Assembly (NCBI GenBank): GCA_028023455.1
Contig: JAQFVV010000965.1
Coordinates: forward strand, 62,001-126,000
From: Epiperipatus broadwayi
Lineage: Eukaryota > Onychophora > Udeonychophora > Euonychophora > Peripatidae
Reading direction: 5' to 3'
DNA length: 64,000 nt
The translations under genes were made by a program, and so were the position numbers. The notes under the pieces were generated by a model. The model had not been told where the DNA came from. It saw only the letters and a program-made list of their open reading frames with translations, and made no database searches. This document shows, piece by piece, positions 45,793-57,590 of this stretch (positions within the stretch are counted from its first letter, which is position 1; each line of letters begins with the position of its first letter).

Positions 45793-45919
45793 AGAGAGAA
45801 AAGTCAAGCATTGGTGTCGAGTGGTCAGCACGACTGCCTTACAAGCAGTTGTCCCGGGTTAGTGAGTTCACTTCCCGGCCGATGCTATGACATATGAAAA
45901 ATAAAAGGAGAGAGAAAAG
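45793..45919 (+). mobile_element. tRNA-Gly-derived mini-SINE, copy 6, with target duplication
   Basis: The direct repeat AGAGAGAAAAG (45793-45803 and 45909-45919) brackets the element. It reads GTCAAGCATTGGTGTCGAGT, anticodon loop CTTACAA, GTCCCGGGTT, GAGTTCACTTCCCGGCC and GATGCTATGACATATG plus a short A-rich tail. The best-preserved copy with a duplication. Confidence 0.88.
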
Positions 45920-46428
45920 AATACATTACCATTTAGTTTAAGTAAACTCTATATTCATTTTATAATTAGACTAAGAAAGACATTCATATATATATATATT
46001 TAATTTGTTGATTTATATATATTAGAAAGAACCTCACAATTATCATTATACATATGTATACTTAATCAAACTAAATGCTTATTAAATAAATACATATTGG
46101 GAAATGCAGTATATATAAGCATCTGTTATTTAGTATTTGTAATAGAGAGATACAGTGTGATTTTCTTTATATAATTATCCATTCAGTATTCATAAAATCT
46201 AGGTGCATAAATTAGTTAAATAATGATAATTGTTGATTAATAAGGCTAAGAATAAATGCTGGTATATGCTTGCATATAAGTTTATTTGATGAATTTGAAG
46301 AGACGTTTTTCTTAATAATTGTATAACTGATTTTGTAGCATAGTAGTATACGAGATCATATATATGTAATTATATAATTGAATATTTATAAATACAGTAA
46401 TCAGATATATTTTAAAATTTTTTATCCA

Positions 46429-46471
46429 CTTAGTAGCACTTTTGACTATCCTTGTAGTCTTTTCAACTAAC
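46429..46471 (-). ncRNA. Hammerhead-like motif, PLE 3' end, decayed
   Basis: Minus strand, 11 bases after the PLE stop: GUUAG, core TTGAAAA, stem II GACTA/TAGTC, AAAA in place of GAAA, near-palindromic stem III AGTGCT, A, then CUAAG pairing with UUAG. Helices are kept while core bases are lost. Confidence 0.58.
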
Positions 46472-46482
46472 ACTTTGAAGGA

Positions 46483-47500
46483 CTAACCTTCCCACAATTC
46501 TGTGATCTTAACGTTTACTCCCTGCCTGATAATTAAGTCATGTTTGTATTTGTTTATTAGCATAGATTCTTTTATTTTTCTTTTGTTGTAATTTTTTTTT
46601 AATTTCCAATATTTTAACATTATTGTAATTGAAATTAAAACCATAGATACATGAATTATTATGGTTGTGAAAAACGGATACTGAAACATTATTATCTGCT
46701 AATTTTGATTCAATTTCTGAACTTTTTTTTAACAACAGCAAGTGCTCTTTAGATCTTTTTTCCAATGTACATCTCGATTCATCTATATATCCACTACCAC
46801 ACATACATATCCATTTATAAGTGATAAACTTTTATTTATAATCGAGGTTTTATCTTTAGAATTATTTATTAATTTGTTTAATGTAAGACATGTGTAAAAT
46901 GCAATATCATGTATGCTTTGATAAATCTTTGTTATAAAATTTATTTGATCATTTGAAATGTATGGTATTGATATCTATATTTTTTTATTAGCAGGAGGAT
47001 CGATATTATTATTAAAATTTTTATTCTTATATCTCATATTAAAATCTTTAATAACATTATATATCATTATAATTGTAACCAATTTTTAATAATTCATTCG
47101 AATATAGTTCAATATCTTTGCCTTTATCCCATAAATATTTGCAAAGACTATTATTTCTAAATAAGAACGACTTCAAACCTGCCATTTTATGTGATGTTGA
47201 CACTCTTGATTTATATGAAATATAACTTCTCTTTACTATTGGTTTAGGTCATACAGTAATCCAGCATACATTGATTTCTAGTTATTTTAAGATCCAGAAA
47301 TTGAACACACATTAAATGTTCATCTGTTTTTATCCATTTCAAGCCATTTAAATTACTCAATTCTTTGAACAACTCTTCAATTGTATTTGGCCTGCCACAT
47401 ACAAAAACATCATCAACATATCGATAATATACAGTAATGTTTTGGTTGATAATGTATATATATATTAATGTTAATAAGGCTTTATTATTTAAGGTCATTT
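46483..47500 (-). pseudogene. PLE reverse transcriptase and GIY-YIG, decayed
   Basis: The minus strand, from 47498, shows YYRYVDDVFVCGRPNT with the catalytic YVDD, then LMCVQFLDLKITRN (47244-47400). A central block, SHKMAGLKSFLFRNN, lies at about 47120-47200. The endonuclease at 46538-46804 reads CGSGYIDESRCTLEKRSKEH: the GIY-YIG second half appears as YIDES instead of YIGES. A frameshift leads into NKRKIKESMLINK and VKITELWEG, stopping at 46483. Multiple frameshifts and a changed endonuclease glycine make it inactive. Confidence 0.8.
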
Positions 47501-47649
47501 GATCACATTCCCTGTATCGTGTTACTTAGAGATTATATAGTGCCTTCTTTTATTGCATTTTTAAATATTACTTCATACAGCCAGCTCATGAATACTGGAC
47601 ATATCAGTTTCCTGGAATGATGAATCCTGTTAAAGGAGCAGCAAGAAGA

Positions 47650-48620
47650 AAATGGACATTAAGCTATCACAAAACACTTTATTTCTGAACTTGGGTCATG
47701 CATTGGCGAATGGGTTTCTTTCTCTAATAACCAATTAGAGATGAAGTAGGTATCCATTGATGAAATTGGCATCATGATTAAGACTTTAATATATTTTAGA
47801 GATACGCATTTAAATATATACATAATCACTGAGTACCATACTAAATCTTACACTTTTGTTTTATGATTATGCCTGTTGATGTATGATCTATATGTTGCTA
47901 TGCAAATCTATTGTTAAAGATTCATTGGGATTATATATACATTTTAGTATAAATGAGGCTATGTTCAATTAAGTCACCAGTTTGTTTAACTAATTTAAAC
48001 ATGTTAACTTTACCATGTTCTCGCACCATAGATCAATTTCGACACTTCCTCTCTATCTAGCCAAAACTCAATCTTTTATTTTCTTCTATTTCAAAAATTT
48101 AAGTATAATTGAATGTTATATATATACGTGGGTACTTTCTTGTTATTGTAAAAAATTCTATTAAATAAAATATAAATAACCTTAAGCTAACAATAAACTA
48201 TAATTTATAATAGTAACCAAGTTGTAGATGTTTATAATTGTATGTGTGTAAACCTGATCATCACATGCTAGGATTACTAACAGTTGTTGTCTCTACCTGA
48301 ATACTGGGCTGCATTAGAAAATGAACTCTTGTGAAGTTAAGGGAGTCGCTAGTAGGAATCTAGAAGAGTAGGTGAGGTTTGAACCCCCTTTACCTATGTC
48401 TCTGGGTTAGGTTAAAGCAACTGTACATTCTGATCATTACAATATATATATAGAAATCAGATACACTATGCCAAAAGTACTTTCCACTATATATTTTATA
48501 TTACATATACTGTAGAACTAAGCCCATCCCCTACTGTTTATTGAACTGCAAATATACAACCTGCATATATATATAATAAATGTAAAATATAGTACCCATT
48601 ATAAAATATTATATATATAA
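47650..48620. other. Unclassified stretch
   Basis: A less AT-rich block at 48,270-48,420 (GAGTCGCTAGTAGGAATC, GAACCCCCTTTACC) has no recognised identity. No gene. Confidence 0.4.
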
Positions 48621-48625
48621 ATAAA

Positions 48626-48780
48626 TAAATTTTAACGGTAAATACAATATTATAATTGAAATTCTTTTGTAGGGCTTTCGATTACGTGGTAATTCTCGTC
48701 AGCAGCGAGATTACCATGTAATCGAAAGTGCTACAAAAGAATTTAAACTATAATATTGTATTTACCGTTAAAATTTGTTT
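48626..48780. repeat. Near-perfect palindrome built from two facing PLE-type 3' ends
   Basis: Arms of about 72 bp mirror each other (AAATTTTAACGGTAAATAC on the left, its complement on the right) around CTCGTCAGCAGCGAG. Each half is a hammerhead-like motif pointing outward; the minus half keeps the core. No coding sequence lies between the arms, so it is the smallest form of the PLE palindrome seen at 21511-21970. Confidence 0.8.
48660..48705 (-). ncRNA. Hammerhead motif in palindrome, core intact
   Basis: Minus strand: core CTGACGA (48703-48697), stem II GAATTAC/GTAATC with one bulge, GAAA (48679-48676), GCCC then T-A (CUA triplet), followed by CAAAAG. The expected stem I partner (UUUUG) is missing because the palindrome centre cuts in immediately upstream of the core. 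The plus half (48706-48740) keeps GATTAC/GTAATC, GAAA and AGTGCT but lost the 5' core. Confidence 0.6.
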
Positions 48781-48789
48781 ATTTATATA

Positions 48790-49599
48790 TATATATAATA
48801 GGGATGGAAGTTGCAGATACTTTTTATATGTATTGTACGCATATTAAATTAAAATTATATTATAAACAGAAAAAAAACAATAATAATGATATATAGTTAA
48901 TAATAAATTGAAGGATACATATATATATTACTAAATGTATATTCAGTCATTTACTGACTGAACAAATGAATATAAGAGGTAAAGCTTACTATACAAAATT
49001 TTAATTTTTTAAATAAAATGAATCGTGAAATGTTTAACTTTCATTACAATTAAATACAGTGTAGATATATATATTTTCAATAACATTTTCTTCTTGTAAA
49101 ATGTAGTAGTAGTTATATTATCAAGAAACCATGATGTCTCTATTTACTTTCATGTTATTGAGTCTGTATCAACTTTAAATATATTTTTAAATTTCAAAAC
49201 TTTTATCTGTTTTCTGAACGAATATAATATTAATAATATAAATGTTTGAGCATATATACAAAAAAGGTAACCATATATTTTCTATCTAAACACTTTTATC
49301 CATGCTTAGCATGCCTTCAATATATTCCATATCATATTCATAGCTTATTCATTTTTTTCAGTGTTCATGGCTAGCATGTAGACCTGATAATGATATCTTG
49401 AAAGCATGTTAAGCATGAATAAAAGTATTTAGATAAAAAAAAATATGATTATCTTTTCAGAATAAATGTTCAAATATTCACATTATTAGTATTCTTCAAT
49501 TTTGTAAAACTCCAGCATTATGCTTAAAAAACATTTTATTATATGAAGTACTCCACATCATGCTTGGAAAGGATAATAAAGAAAGGATAAATAGTATAT
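48790..49599. other. AT-rich stretch, no feature seen
   Basis: Nothing supportable. Confidence 0.4.
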
Positions 49600-49862
49600 G
49601 CTTGCAACATCAGCATCACATGATCACCATCTCTTATACTAGCACATAATTCTTTATAAACAAGGCAAAACTCTCCATACAGTAGTGCCACCCTGTGCCA
49701 ACCAGTGTAATCAATGGATGCCACAAACTAGTCTGGGGATACTGGCTGAGTAAGCATTAGATAGGGATTTTATGCACAAGCCTTCTGGTATCCATTGATT
49801 ACTCTGGTTGGCACAGGGTGGTACTACTGTATGGAGAGTTTTGCCTTGCTTGCAACATCAGC
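49600..49862 (+). mobile_element. F1 element truncated at the hammerhead, 15-bp target duplication
   Basis: The direct repeat GCTTGCAACATCAGC (49600-49614 and 49848-49862) brackets 233 bp. The left part is an inverted F1 3' end starting ATCACATGATCACC. The right part is a plus-strand F1 starting within the ribozyme (AAACTAGTCTGGGGATA) and running to ATGGAGAGTTTTGCC. The 5' junction of the direct part falls at GAAA/stem III, two to six bases from the cleavage site. Confidence 0.85.
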
Positions 49863-50713
49863 TGAAGAAAGTTTATTAATAAATTGGACCATGAATATTG
49901 TCCTGAAATGCAAAAGCTTCTTGTGTATTATAAAATTTATTTACAAATTTTAATTTATTTTTCAATGTGATTACGTATAATGGACAGAAATGGAAAAATG
50001 ATTGATTGCATATTGCAAAGTGTATTAAATGTATATCTTTTAATGGTTTTTTTTTTACTAATTTATGAAATTTAATGTCTTTTTTTTACTCATTTATCAA
50101 TTTTAATGGTTTTTTTTGTGCTTGTTTACATTTTTGGGGGGATAGTAAATAATTGAAATGTGTATATTGATACATCATGCTCTATAGATTTGCTTTACTC
50201 TAATTCATACATAGATGATCAATTATTTTGTTTACAATTTGTACATATTGTTTTCCATTTGTGAACAATTAATTATTCTAATTAAAAAAATAGAGGATTA
50301 TAAATGGGTTTTGTAATGAGTATAAAAATCAACCAATGAAACACAAATACATCATATATATTTGATTTCTCATACAGTGAAAATGGAACTTCCTTTCATG
50401 AAGTTCTAATTAGCCTTAGGATTTTTTTCCAAGATAGGTAGTCTTTATCTAACCTAGTTGGCCATTCAGTATTTGTCAGTAAATGGATTAAGTGAAAGAA
50501 TAAAATAAGATTAGAATATATTCAAACCCAGGGATTTCGTCTTCTATTGAGTCTCCACTGAAAGGCTATTGAAAGTATTTTGCCTTGACGTTGGCTATTT
50601 GTAAAAGATTCATATTTTTATTTTTATTTCTAAAAGACTAATTATTACTTTGCTTATTTGTGATTTACTGTTGTATTTCGATCCTGAATATACATATAGA
50701 TATTACATATTAT
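49863..50713. other. AT-rich stretch, no feature seen
   Basis: Nothing supportable. Confidence 0.4.
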
Positions 50714-50861
50714 GATAACATTATAAACCACTAAACATCGCATGATCACCATTTCTTATGCTTGCTTATAACTGTTATTAAAATCAGGCAAAACTCACTA
50801 TACATATTGCCACCTAATATTGGAGGGTTGCATTAGATCCTAAGTTCTAGGTGCAGTGCTC

Positions 50862-50916
50862 TAAGGCTCCTCACTGATGAAGGCCACAAGCCAGAAACTA
50901 GTCTGGTGATATTGGA
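50862..50916 (+). ncRNA. Hammerhead ribozyme 1 of the F1 dimer
   Basis: Stem I TCCTCA (50868-50873), core CTGATGA (50874-50880), stem II GGC/GCC with ACAA, GAAA (50894-50897), palindromic A-CTAG-T, cleavage base C (50903), then TGGTGA. Stem I has one C-U mismatch where other copies have G; the core is fully canonical. Confidence 0.85.
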
Positions 50917-51318
50917 TGAGTAAGCACTAGATGGGGATGTTATGCACAAGCCTTCTGGCATCCATTGATTACTCTAGATTGCTGTGTGTGGCAATACGTA
51001 TAGTGAATTTTGCCTGTTTTAATAACAGTTATAAGCAAGCATAAGAAATGGTTATCAAGTGATGTTTATTGGCTTAAAACCAATCTTGCCTAATAGGTTA
51101 GTGATGGCTATGGCTACTAAAGAACCAAATACTCTCAAAATATATAGGTACTAAACTGAGTTCAGCCCTATATGATTATATAAGCTGATGGTCTTGAATT
51201 GAAAATATTAAGGTGTTTTCAATTTAAAACTCATAGTTTTGTAATTAAGTGGAGATAAAAAATGGGTGCTGGACGGTTGCATTAAATCCTAAAGTTCTAG
51301 ATGCAGTGCTCTCAGATT

Positions 51319-51372
51319 CAAGGTTCCTCACTGACGAAGGCCACAAGCCAGAACTAGTCTGGGGATATTGGA
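51319..51372 (+). ncRNA. Hammerhead ribozyme 2 of the F1 dimer, one base lost
   Basis: Stem I TCCTCA (51325-51330), core CTGACGA (51331-51337), stem II GGC/GCC, GAA (51351-51353) followed directly by CTAGTC, then TGGGGA, which fully pairs. One A of the GAAA is missing, which removes the closing pair of stem III and probably abolishes or reduces cleavage. Confidence 0.8.
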
Positions 51373-51654
51373 TGAGTAGACACTAGATGGGGATTTTATG
51401 CACAAGCCTTCTGGCATCCATTGATTACTCTAGATTATTATGTGTAGCAATACGTATAGTGAGTTTTGCCTGTTTTGATAATATTATAAGTCTATAAACA
51501 AACTTCAGTTATTAAATACAGGATATATGCTGAGAATGTATAATCTCAAGAATGGAGTTTGGTTCCAAATTAGTTATGCTAGTAAATAGTCGCATGACAA
51601 ACTCTATAGAATATTCACCAACAAGTTAATTAGCATTATATTATATATGTACAC

Positions 51655-51676
51655 CATAATAATAATGATGATGACG

Positions 51677-51722
<46 letters not shown>
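51655..51722. repeat. (AAT)n microsatellite
   Basis: ATAATAATGATGATGACG followed by about 14 AAT units. Confidence 0.95.
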
Positions 51723-52428
51723 TTGGTTTAATTTAAATAAATTTACATATTTTGAAAAGTTGATATGATTTAAATAAGTAATATACTCATTGTGCTTTTA
51801 TAACAGTTTCTTCTTTGGTATTAAATTTTAATAATACTGTAAAATTCCAAAATGTCTCTGATTTCTTAATATATTTTTGGTCAACTTCGCGATAACTTGT
51901 GGATTGAAATTTGAAACGTTTAATATAAGTCGAGATTGAACAGATTTTCATTTAGATAATGCTTCAAATCTACTAACAGGAAATTGCTAAAAATTATGTG
52001 AAATCAATTTAGTATTAGGAAACTAATATTTATTCGATAATCAATTTTTATTTATTTATTTAGTGTATAGTTTTTTTTTAGATAGCTTAACTGTTATCAA
52101 AATACCATAAAGGAATCTGTGGAAATTCCAACTGAGAGATAAATTTTTAAATAGCTTCATTAAGTTCTGCGGCTCACGATTCATGTTTGTCCACTTCTAC
52201 ATAAAGCAATAGCTGTCAAATTTTATGTACGGAATTATGAGTGCAACTATCTTATATTGATCTAAATCAAGATCACAGTAATGTCTAGGAAATAATTTTA
52301 TAGTTGTAGATTTTTGCTGAAACTTCCAGAAAAAGTATTATTGATCTAAGACAGGGGTGAGCAACTCCAGAGTGTAAGCCAAGCCCATCCCTCAAAAACT
52401 ATCAATATGGACTTCAGACACTTTCACG

Positions 52429-52461
<33 letters not shown>

Positions 52462-53790
52462 TGTAACCTACATGAACTGGGCAAAAATGCTGGAATCAAA
52501 GGTTACACAAACGGGCATAATAATAGTTATGGATTTTTGAAACACCAAAGTACGAGTCCTCTTATAGACAATATAACAATTAATTATATTACCAATATAC
52601 AAGTTTTTTATATTAAATTAAATATTATCTCAGGGTTTTTTTAATTTTATTTAAAATATAGGTTCTTTTATAATTTTAGAATCTTAGGTTCTAAAATGAC
52701 TATCTCAGGGTTTAAATTCAAAATGCCCTTGAAACAAAAAAAAATGCTAACAGTAATATACTTCAAACTTTTAAAATGTGGTAAACTGTTATTCAAGCTA
52801 TACATTATATATTTTATATTCTTCTCTTAGTTTTATCTTAATATTAGTATTTTAGGAAATCAGAAATAAAACTGCACAATAATGGGATATTCAAATACTT
52901 AAATAATATATGGCTAACAAATTAAAACATTTCTAAATATTTTAAAATTTTTCAAATAGAACTATTTCATTTCTACTAACAATAAAAGACATAATTTTCA
53001 TATCTTCCGATGCAACTTTTAATAAACAATAACATGAAATAATGCAGCAGGCAGTAAGAGTTTATTTTAAGCTACCAATTACATTACAAGGGTACTTGAA
53101 ATAAAACAAATAACATAGTATTTATCTTCTGATTGCAGGTAAAAATGAACAATAAGCAAAATGAATGAACAAACTTGAAAATAAATAAATTGTAAAAAGC
53201 AGATAAAATTAGCAACAAGTAAAACAAATAGATAAATTTTATGTCACCATTAAAGTGTACTCTTATAAAATAATTAATAATGAAAACTTTATTAAAGTAG
53301 ATTTTTTGAGTAATAAATGTAGGTAGTGAAACAGAAACCTTTAATGAATAAATAAATAAAAATATTTACAGCATATAATAAAGTCTATACAATAAAATAT
53401 TTATTTACAATAAACATTTTAAATAAATTTTGCACATAACCATATCTAGCCATAAAACATTTCTAAAAATTTATAATACAATTAAATGTCATTACTCAAA
53501 AGTTCTCCATCTTTCTAATACAGTCATTATTTAAACATTATACCCTCACAGTAAAACAATACATCTATATGCCTATATTCAGGACATGGATAAGATATTA
53601 TATCTTTTACATAACTAAAACAGATTTGTAAATCAGTGTGGATACATTTTTATAGCTTTTCATAGATAGCAACAAGTATTATGCTAGATAAATAATATAC
53701 TGATGTAACACTAATAACATCTATAATGGAACAAAAAAATAAATCAACACTTAATATGTTTTGAATTTAAAATGGTAGTGGAACTAATAA
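51723..53790. other. AT-rich stretch with CA/TA microsatellite
   Basis: A (CA)n(TA)n run lies at about 52427-52461. No gene or repeat family was recognised. The block at 52,350-52,560 is slightly less AT-rich and unclassified. Confidence 0.45.
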
Positions 53791-53794
53791 TGTT

Positions 53795-54450
53795 TAATAT
53801 TTATTTATAAAGCACAAACAGTATTGAAATTAAACTGAGAGACTGCAAATCTCTCGTGTTCACAACCAATCAGATCGTAAATACAAGACAGAGAATTTAA
53901 CAAAAAAAGAGTGGTCCACCCTATTCTTTATTTGTCTTTGTATATATCCAAGACAGTCTAAAGTACTTAGATCTGAAAGCATGAATCTTAAATATCTTCA
54001 CACTTAACTCACTGAGTCTAAATTACAAACATACAGCGTAAAATCCAACGATTTACTACCCAATAGTTTTTAGATGTTATAACTTGCAGCAACGTATGTA
54101 AAAAATATTTATTTTATAAAGTGCAAACAGTATTGAAATTAAACTGAGAGACTGCAAATCTCTCATTGCTGCAAGTTATAACATTTAAAAACTACTCCAT
54201 AGTAAATCATTGGATTTCACACTGTATGTTTGTCATTTAGATTCAGTGAGTTAAGTGTGAAGATATTTAAGATTCATGCTTTCAGATCTAAGTACTTTAG
54301 ACTGGCTTGGATATATACAAAGACAAGTAAAGAATAGGGTGGTCTGCCCTTTTCTTGTTAAATTTTCTGTCTCGTATTTATGATCTGATTGGTTGTGAGC
54401 ACGAAAGATTTGCAGACTCTCAGTTCAATTTTAATAATGTTTAATAAAGG
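53795..54450. repeat. F2-related inverted pair (~300-bp arms)
   Basis: The left arm (about 53805-54095) and right arm (about 54165-54450) are diverged reverse complements. Both carry TCTAAAGTACTTAGATCTG then AAAGCATGAATCTTAAATAT, the ACTCACTGA block and GAGACTGCAAATCTCTC. TTTATTTTATAAAGTGCAAA at 54110 and TTTATTTATAAAGCACAAAC at 53800 resemble the F2 end motif. Noncoding. Confidence 0.7.
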
Positions 54451-54459
54451 TCAACATGC

Positions 54460-55165
54460 CTTTAAATATGATAACACAATAAAATCACTTTAGTATTAAA
54501 ATTCTAGGCAAAGTGGATAATGAAAATATGAATAAGTAGCTGGTAATTTGACCTGGCAATGCTGAAAATGAGAAAGGTATATTCTCTTTCATGGAGGGGC
54601 TAAACAATACAATACCATGAGTAGGTAGCTGGTAATTCTGTGCAGGCAGTGCCGATAAATAAGAAAGCCACAGCTCTCACTCACAAGTGGCTAAATGCAT
54701 ATAAAAAGCAATATAATATCCACCAAAAATTGCCTAAAGGCCTACCAATAACAGTATAGGGCATGGACTTGACAATAATAATGAATAAATAAATAATTAA
54801 ACATCTCACACACACACAAAGACATAAAACACATCCTATTGGTTTAATGCTATGTGTACACCAATGAAACTGTCATTGCATAATGATGATAAAGTTAAAA
54901 TTTTATAAGTTATCTAAAATTATTACACACATCAATGTCCACAACACTTTCATTTAAATATTTATATTCAATATACAAAAAGGTTGTTACATGCTGCATA
55001 CATTCATTTATTAAGTTTGAAACAACAAATATGAGAGTTTTAAATATGAACAAAAGAGCTTATAAAATAAATTGTTTACTGCATCTTTCTTACCCAATAC
55101 CATTTCTTGGGTACATATAATCATAAACACATTTTTGATACCACAAACAATATTATAATACTATA
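54460..55165. other. Unclassified AT-rich stretch
   Basis: GGTAGCTGGTAATT occurs twice (near 54537 and 54625), suggesting an old local duplication. No gene. Confidence 0.4.
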
Positions 55166-55170
55166 GTACA

Positions 55171-55274
55171 TAAATTATAACTAAATAATTATATATATAT
55201 ATATATATATATTATTTGTTTTATAAATTATAACTAAATAATTATATATATATATATATATATATTATTTGTTT
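55171..55274. repeat. Exact 52-bp tandem duplication
   Basis: TAAATTATAACTAAATAATT, a TA run and ATTATTTGTTT occur twice in direct succession with a 52-bp period. It may be a slippage product or an assembly artefact at the TA run. Confidence 0.85.
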
Positions 55275-56600
55275 TACCATTTTTAGATTAAAGTTATTTT
55301 CCTATCCTTTTATTCAAGTCCTTTTTTTAAAAAAAAATATAGCAACATTCTTTTTCACTTAGTCAGGTAGCAGATACATGTACAAAGATTTATAGCAGAA
55401 ATTCTTTGAAAAAAATGGTCACAATATAAAATTTAACAAATTTAAAGATGACAAGACTGATAGCAGATTATTTAAATAATATACAGTTTCTTTATTACAA
55501 CATTCTCAATAATAGTATAAGTTGGAGAAAAAATGAGCAGAAAGAGGATGTCAATTAATAAAAGTTTTTTCATAAAGTTTCATATTATAAGTTTATATAT
55601 TTTATAATATTAAGTATGATGTCAGTCTAAATTTATTTTCTTCCTTTTTTAATGTGAAGTAATATATTTCAGAAAAATTAATGAAGCAATTTAAAAAAAT
55701 ATTCTAAATGAATAGACAGATGAGCTTGGAATGAATAATTATCAATTCAATATTATCTTATCAGTCATAGAAAAATAAATAAAGTCTTCTATTAAAAAGG
55801 ATGATTCTTATGACTACTTATTTCATTATACTTTGATAATATAATTTTAAATCATTACAGTTTCTTCTATTCTCAATATATTTAGTATTTTTACAATATT
55901 CATCCTGATTATACTTTTAACTTGACACAAATAATAATAACTTCTATAAGTATGTCTAAAATAAATTAAGAGTGATTGTTACATAAAAATCAAGTCAGAT
56001 GTCACACAACCTAATTTAAACAAGCTTGTATTACAAGTGTTAAATAAGAGTGATTGTATTTGATTAATTACTTCTTTTTAGGAAGTTTTATCTAATGTAT
56101 AATAAATATTCTATTAGTAATTAAAACTAGTCTTAATAATGAATTAGAGGATTATTTAAATTGTTAAAGATAACTATTACATTTAAATGTTCAAATTTGA
56201 CTAATGTTTTAGGATAATAATAAAATAAACATAAGTTTTTCAATGTGCTTTTTAATATGCAATCAGTTTTCCATTGACTTTCTTAAAAAATATTAAAATT
56301 ACTACTTGATAAGTCAGTTGAACATATATTATAGGATAATATTGCATTGGATAACTTTTTACTTTTTATTTAGTCGTGGAAATAATAAAAATAAAATTTA
56401 ATACTTTTAAACAGATTCAAAAAATGTGAAAAAAATGTTAAACAAAACCAATCAATTTAAAAATATAGTGATGAGTGTTTTATAATAATGTGTGTGGTCC
56501 TTTTATACACACATGCACATCAACATTTTTACTACATTTCCTGTAATGTGATGTTATTCAACTAATCCTATTTAAATAGAAAGGTAAAGTATTTAAATTA
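55275..56600. other. AT-rich stretch, no feature seen
   Basis: Nothing supportable. Confidence 0.45.
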
Positions 56601-56604
56601 CTTG

Positions 56605-56960
56605 TAAATATTTAATTTATATAGCACAATGTTTTTTTTTTTATAAATTATTATTTATAAAAAAAACTTTGCACTATATAAATTAAATATTTACATATGT
56701 TTAAAGTTTTCATTTAATAATGACATATCATAAATAGTAAAAAAAATTTCAAGTGTCAACAAAAATCAGATTATAAGTGGTTTAAACTGATTAATTAAAT
56801 CTTCATGCTCTCAGTTCCAAATGCTTTAGATTTGCCTATACATATAGTTTGGGTGAAAAAGATAGAATAGATTCATTCTATCTTTTAAAAAGACTCTATC
56901 TTGTGTTTGGAAAGAAGAGTATTATTTATAATTAGCATTTGATGTGTAAAGGGAATGTAC
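56605..56960. repeat. F2 foldback copy
   Basis: TATTTAATTTATATAGCACA at about 56610 is mirrored by GCACTATATAAATTAAATAT near 56670. Within, minus-strand CACAAGATAGAGT, GATAGAATGAATC, CCCAAACTATATGTATAGG and GAGAGCATGAAG follow the F2 order. A TCTATC palindrome lies at 56860-56900. Noncoding. Confidence 0.65.
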
Positions 56961-57526
56961 AGTGGAGTAAGCTACAGTTATTATTATAATTTAAATTACT
57001 AATGTATTTTTTAACTTTTTAATTGAGCTGACCTTGAACTTTTAACTCAATCAAGACAGTCTTATCATGTGATGTCTAAACCAAAAATTGAAATACAAAT
57101 GAACTTTGTTAATTGAATTTAATGATTAAATAAATTATTTATTTAATTAATTTAAACTTATTTACTTATATATTTTTATTATGCCTTTACTCAAAATATA
57201 CTCTTATAAAAGTTTATAATATTGTATGCACTTTTAAATTTAAAATATAACTTTTAATTTAATACTCTTTTAAACTTTCCATTCATTTAAATATAAGCAC
57301 ACACATCCATACATTCACATTTACCCTAAATATAACCAGGATTTAGAAACAAATGAAGCTAAATTAGTTATTAATATTTATTCAACACATGATCACATTT
57401 TCTATACTAGCACATTAATTGTTGATAAACAGAGCAAAACTCTCCATACAGTATTGCCACCTGTGCTAAACAGAGTAATCAATGGATGCCAGAAGGCTTG
57501 TGCATAAAATCCCTATCTAATGCCTA

Positions 57527-57590
57527 CTCATCCAATATCCCCAGACTAGTTTCTGGCTTGTAGCCTTTGTCAGTGAGGAGCTTTGGATCT
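57527..57590 (-). ncRNA. F1 hammerhead with inactivating core change
   Basis: Minus strand: TCCTCA, core CTGACAA (57573-57567, G8 changed to A), stem II with G-U, GAAA, A-CTAG-T, C, TGGGGA. Stem I and its outer extension AUCCAAAG/UUGGAU are kept. Loss of G8, the catalytic guanine, should abolish cleavage. Confidence 0.8.

Larger units (their letters stand above)
46429..47640 (-). mobile_element. Decayed PLE (reverse transcriptase to 3' end)
   Basis: A minus-strand PLE running from about 47640 (upstream limit unclear) to the hammerhead-like motif at 46429-46471. Its proteins are closest to those at 36508-37044 (same ELWEG/ELWEI tail and KRKIKES block). No inverted arm was seen. Confidence 0.75.
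50714..51489 (+). mobile_element. F1 head-to-tail dimer with two hammerheads and target duplication
   Basis: The direct repeat GATAAYATTATAA (50714-50726 and 51477-51489, one mismatch) brackets 750 bp. Order: an inverted F1 3' end (50727-50814), a plus-strand partial unit with hammerhead 1 and its 3' sequence, an internal noncoding region (CCAATCTTGCCTAATAGG onward), then hammerhead 2 and the 3' sequence again. The two cores begin 457 bp apart, so ribozyme-to-ribozyme defines a 457-nt unit. This matches the terminally repeated layout of PLEs and of retrozymes. No open frame of note is inside the unit. Confidence 0.85.
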
